DNA from: Kitasatospora griseola
GTDB taxonomy: Bacteria > Actinomycetota > Actinomycetes > Streptomycetales > Streptomycetaceae
Assembly: GCF_014648555.1 (NCBI RefSeq)
Contig: NZ_BMRI01000005.1
Coordinates: 337,906-377,011 of the forward strand
Direction of reading: 5' to 3'
Length of the DNA stretch: 39,106 bases
Shown here piece after piece: positions 39,076 through 39,106 of the stretch. The notes beneath the pieces were generated by a model. The model was not told where the DNA came from and did not search any database. It saw only the letters and a program-made list of their open reading frames with translations. Made by a program: the position numbers and the translations under genes. How positions within the stretch are numbered: position 1 is the first letter of the stretch; each line of letters opens with the position of its first letter.

Positions 39076-39106
39076 CTCAACCAACGGTTCGATCAACGTG
39101 CTCCGG

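Noticed and set aside
1-39106. CRISPR arrays, insertion sequences, rRNA
   Set aside because: No regularly spaced repeats with unique spacers, transposase motifs or rRNA sequence were seen on reading through.

Overview
The window is very GC-rich actinobacterial DNA. Its content points to the Streptomycetaceae (Streptomyces or Kitasatospora): an EshA-type family 2B encapsulin, a SARP/AfsR-type regulator, a class I lanthipeptide locus, DUF1254 and DUF1906 proteins, and GTG/TTG starts with GGAGG-type ribosome binding sites. No rRNA or intact tRNA gene was found. All calls come from reading the sequence; no database search was run.

Left part (1-13.4 kb), mostly chromosomal housekeeping and accessory genes: the 5' part of radA (minus); divergent from it a membrane protein with a sigma-like N-terminus and a BACON-like C-terminus; a two-gene operon of DUF1254/DUF1214 paralogues (minus); an NAD-dependent epimerase-like gene (plus); a two-gene operon for the family 2B encapsulin shell and its polyprenyl-diphosphate synthase cargo candidate (minus); an ATP-grasp enzyme (plus); an Ogt/MGMT-type alkyltransferase (minus); a 74-residue hypothetical; and a ClC-type chloride channel/transporter.

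Middle (13.4-28.1 kb): a compact class I lanthipeptide locus (50-residue precursor with a Ser/Thr/Cys-rich tail, full-length LanB dehydratase, LanC cyclase) with no visible transporter or leader protease and a perfect palindrome between precursor and LanB. A very strong bidirectional terminator separates it from three secreted-protein genes on the minus strand: a CHAP-domain protein, a DUF1906 protein with 51-residue repeats, and a small amidase-like protein. Divergent from these is a 970-residue SARP-NB-ARC-TPR regulator, followed by a convergent gene for a secreted ricin-lectin plus sphingomyelinase D-like phospholipase.

Right part (28.27-39.08 kb): a 10.8-kb island bounded by two 43-bp direct repeats, each the 3' half (anticodon loop to 3' end) of a tRNA-Thr(UGU)-like gene. 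A frameshifted C-terminal remnant of a tyrosine integrase lies just inside the right repeat, so this looks like a decayed integrative element, probably one of a tandem set. Its left half is a tightly coupled minus-strand operon (small hydrophobic-start protein, Walker-A NTPase with long helical C-terminus, 244-residue protein, 62-residue protein) that looks like an uncharacterised conflict-type system. Its right half is the most interesting locus: a 46-residue peptide gene immediately followed by a JmjC/cupin Fe(II) oxygenase, an aldo/keto reductase and a small phosphotransferase, preceded by a HATPase protein and a divergent XRE regulator-methyltransferase pair. I read this as a candidate ribosomally made, modified peptide (RiPP) pathway of a type I do not recognise.
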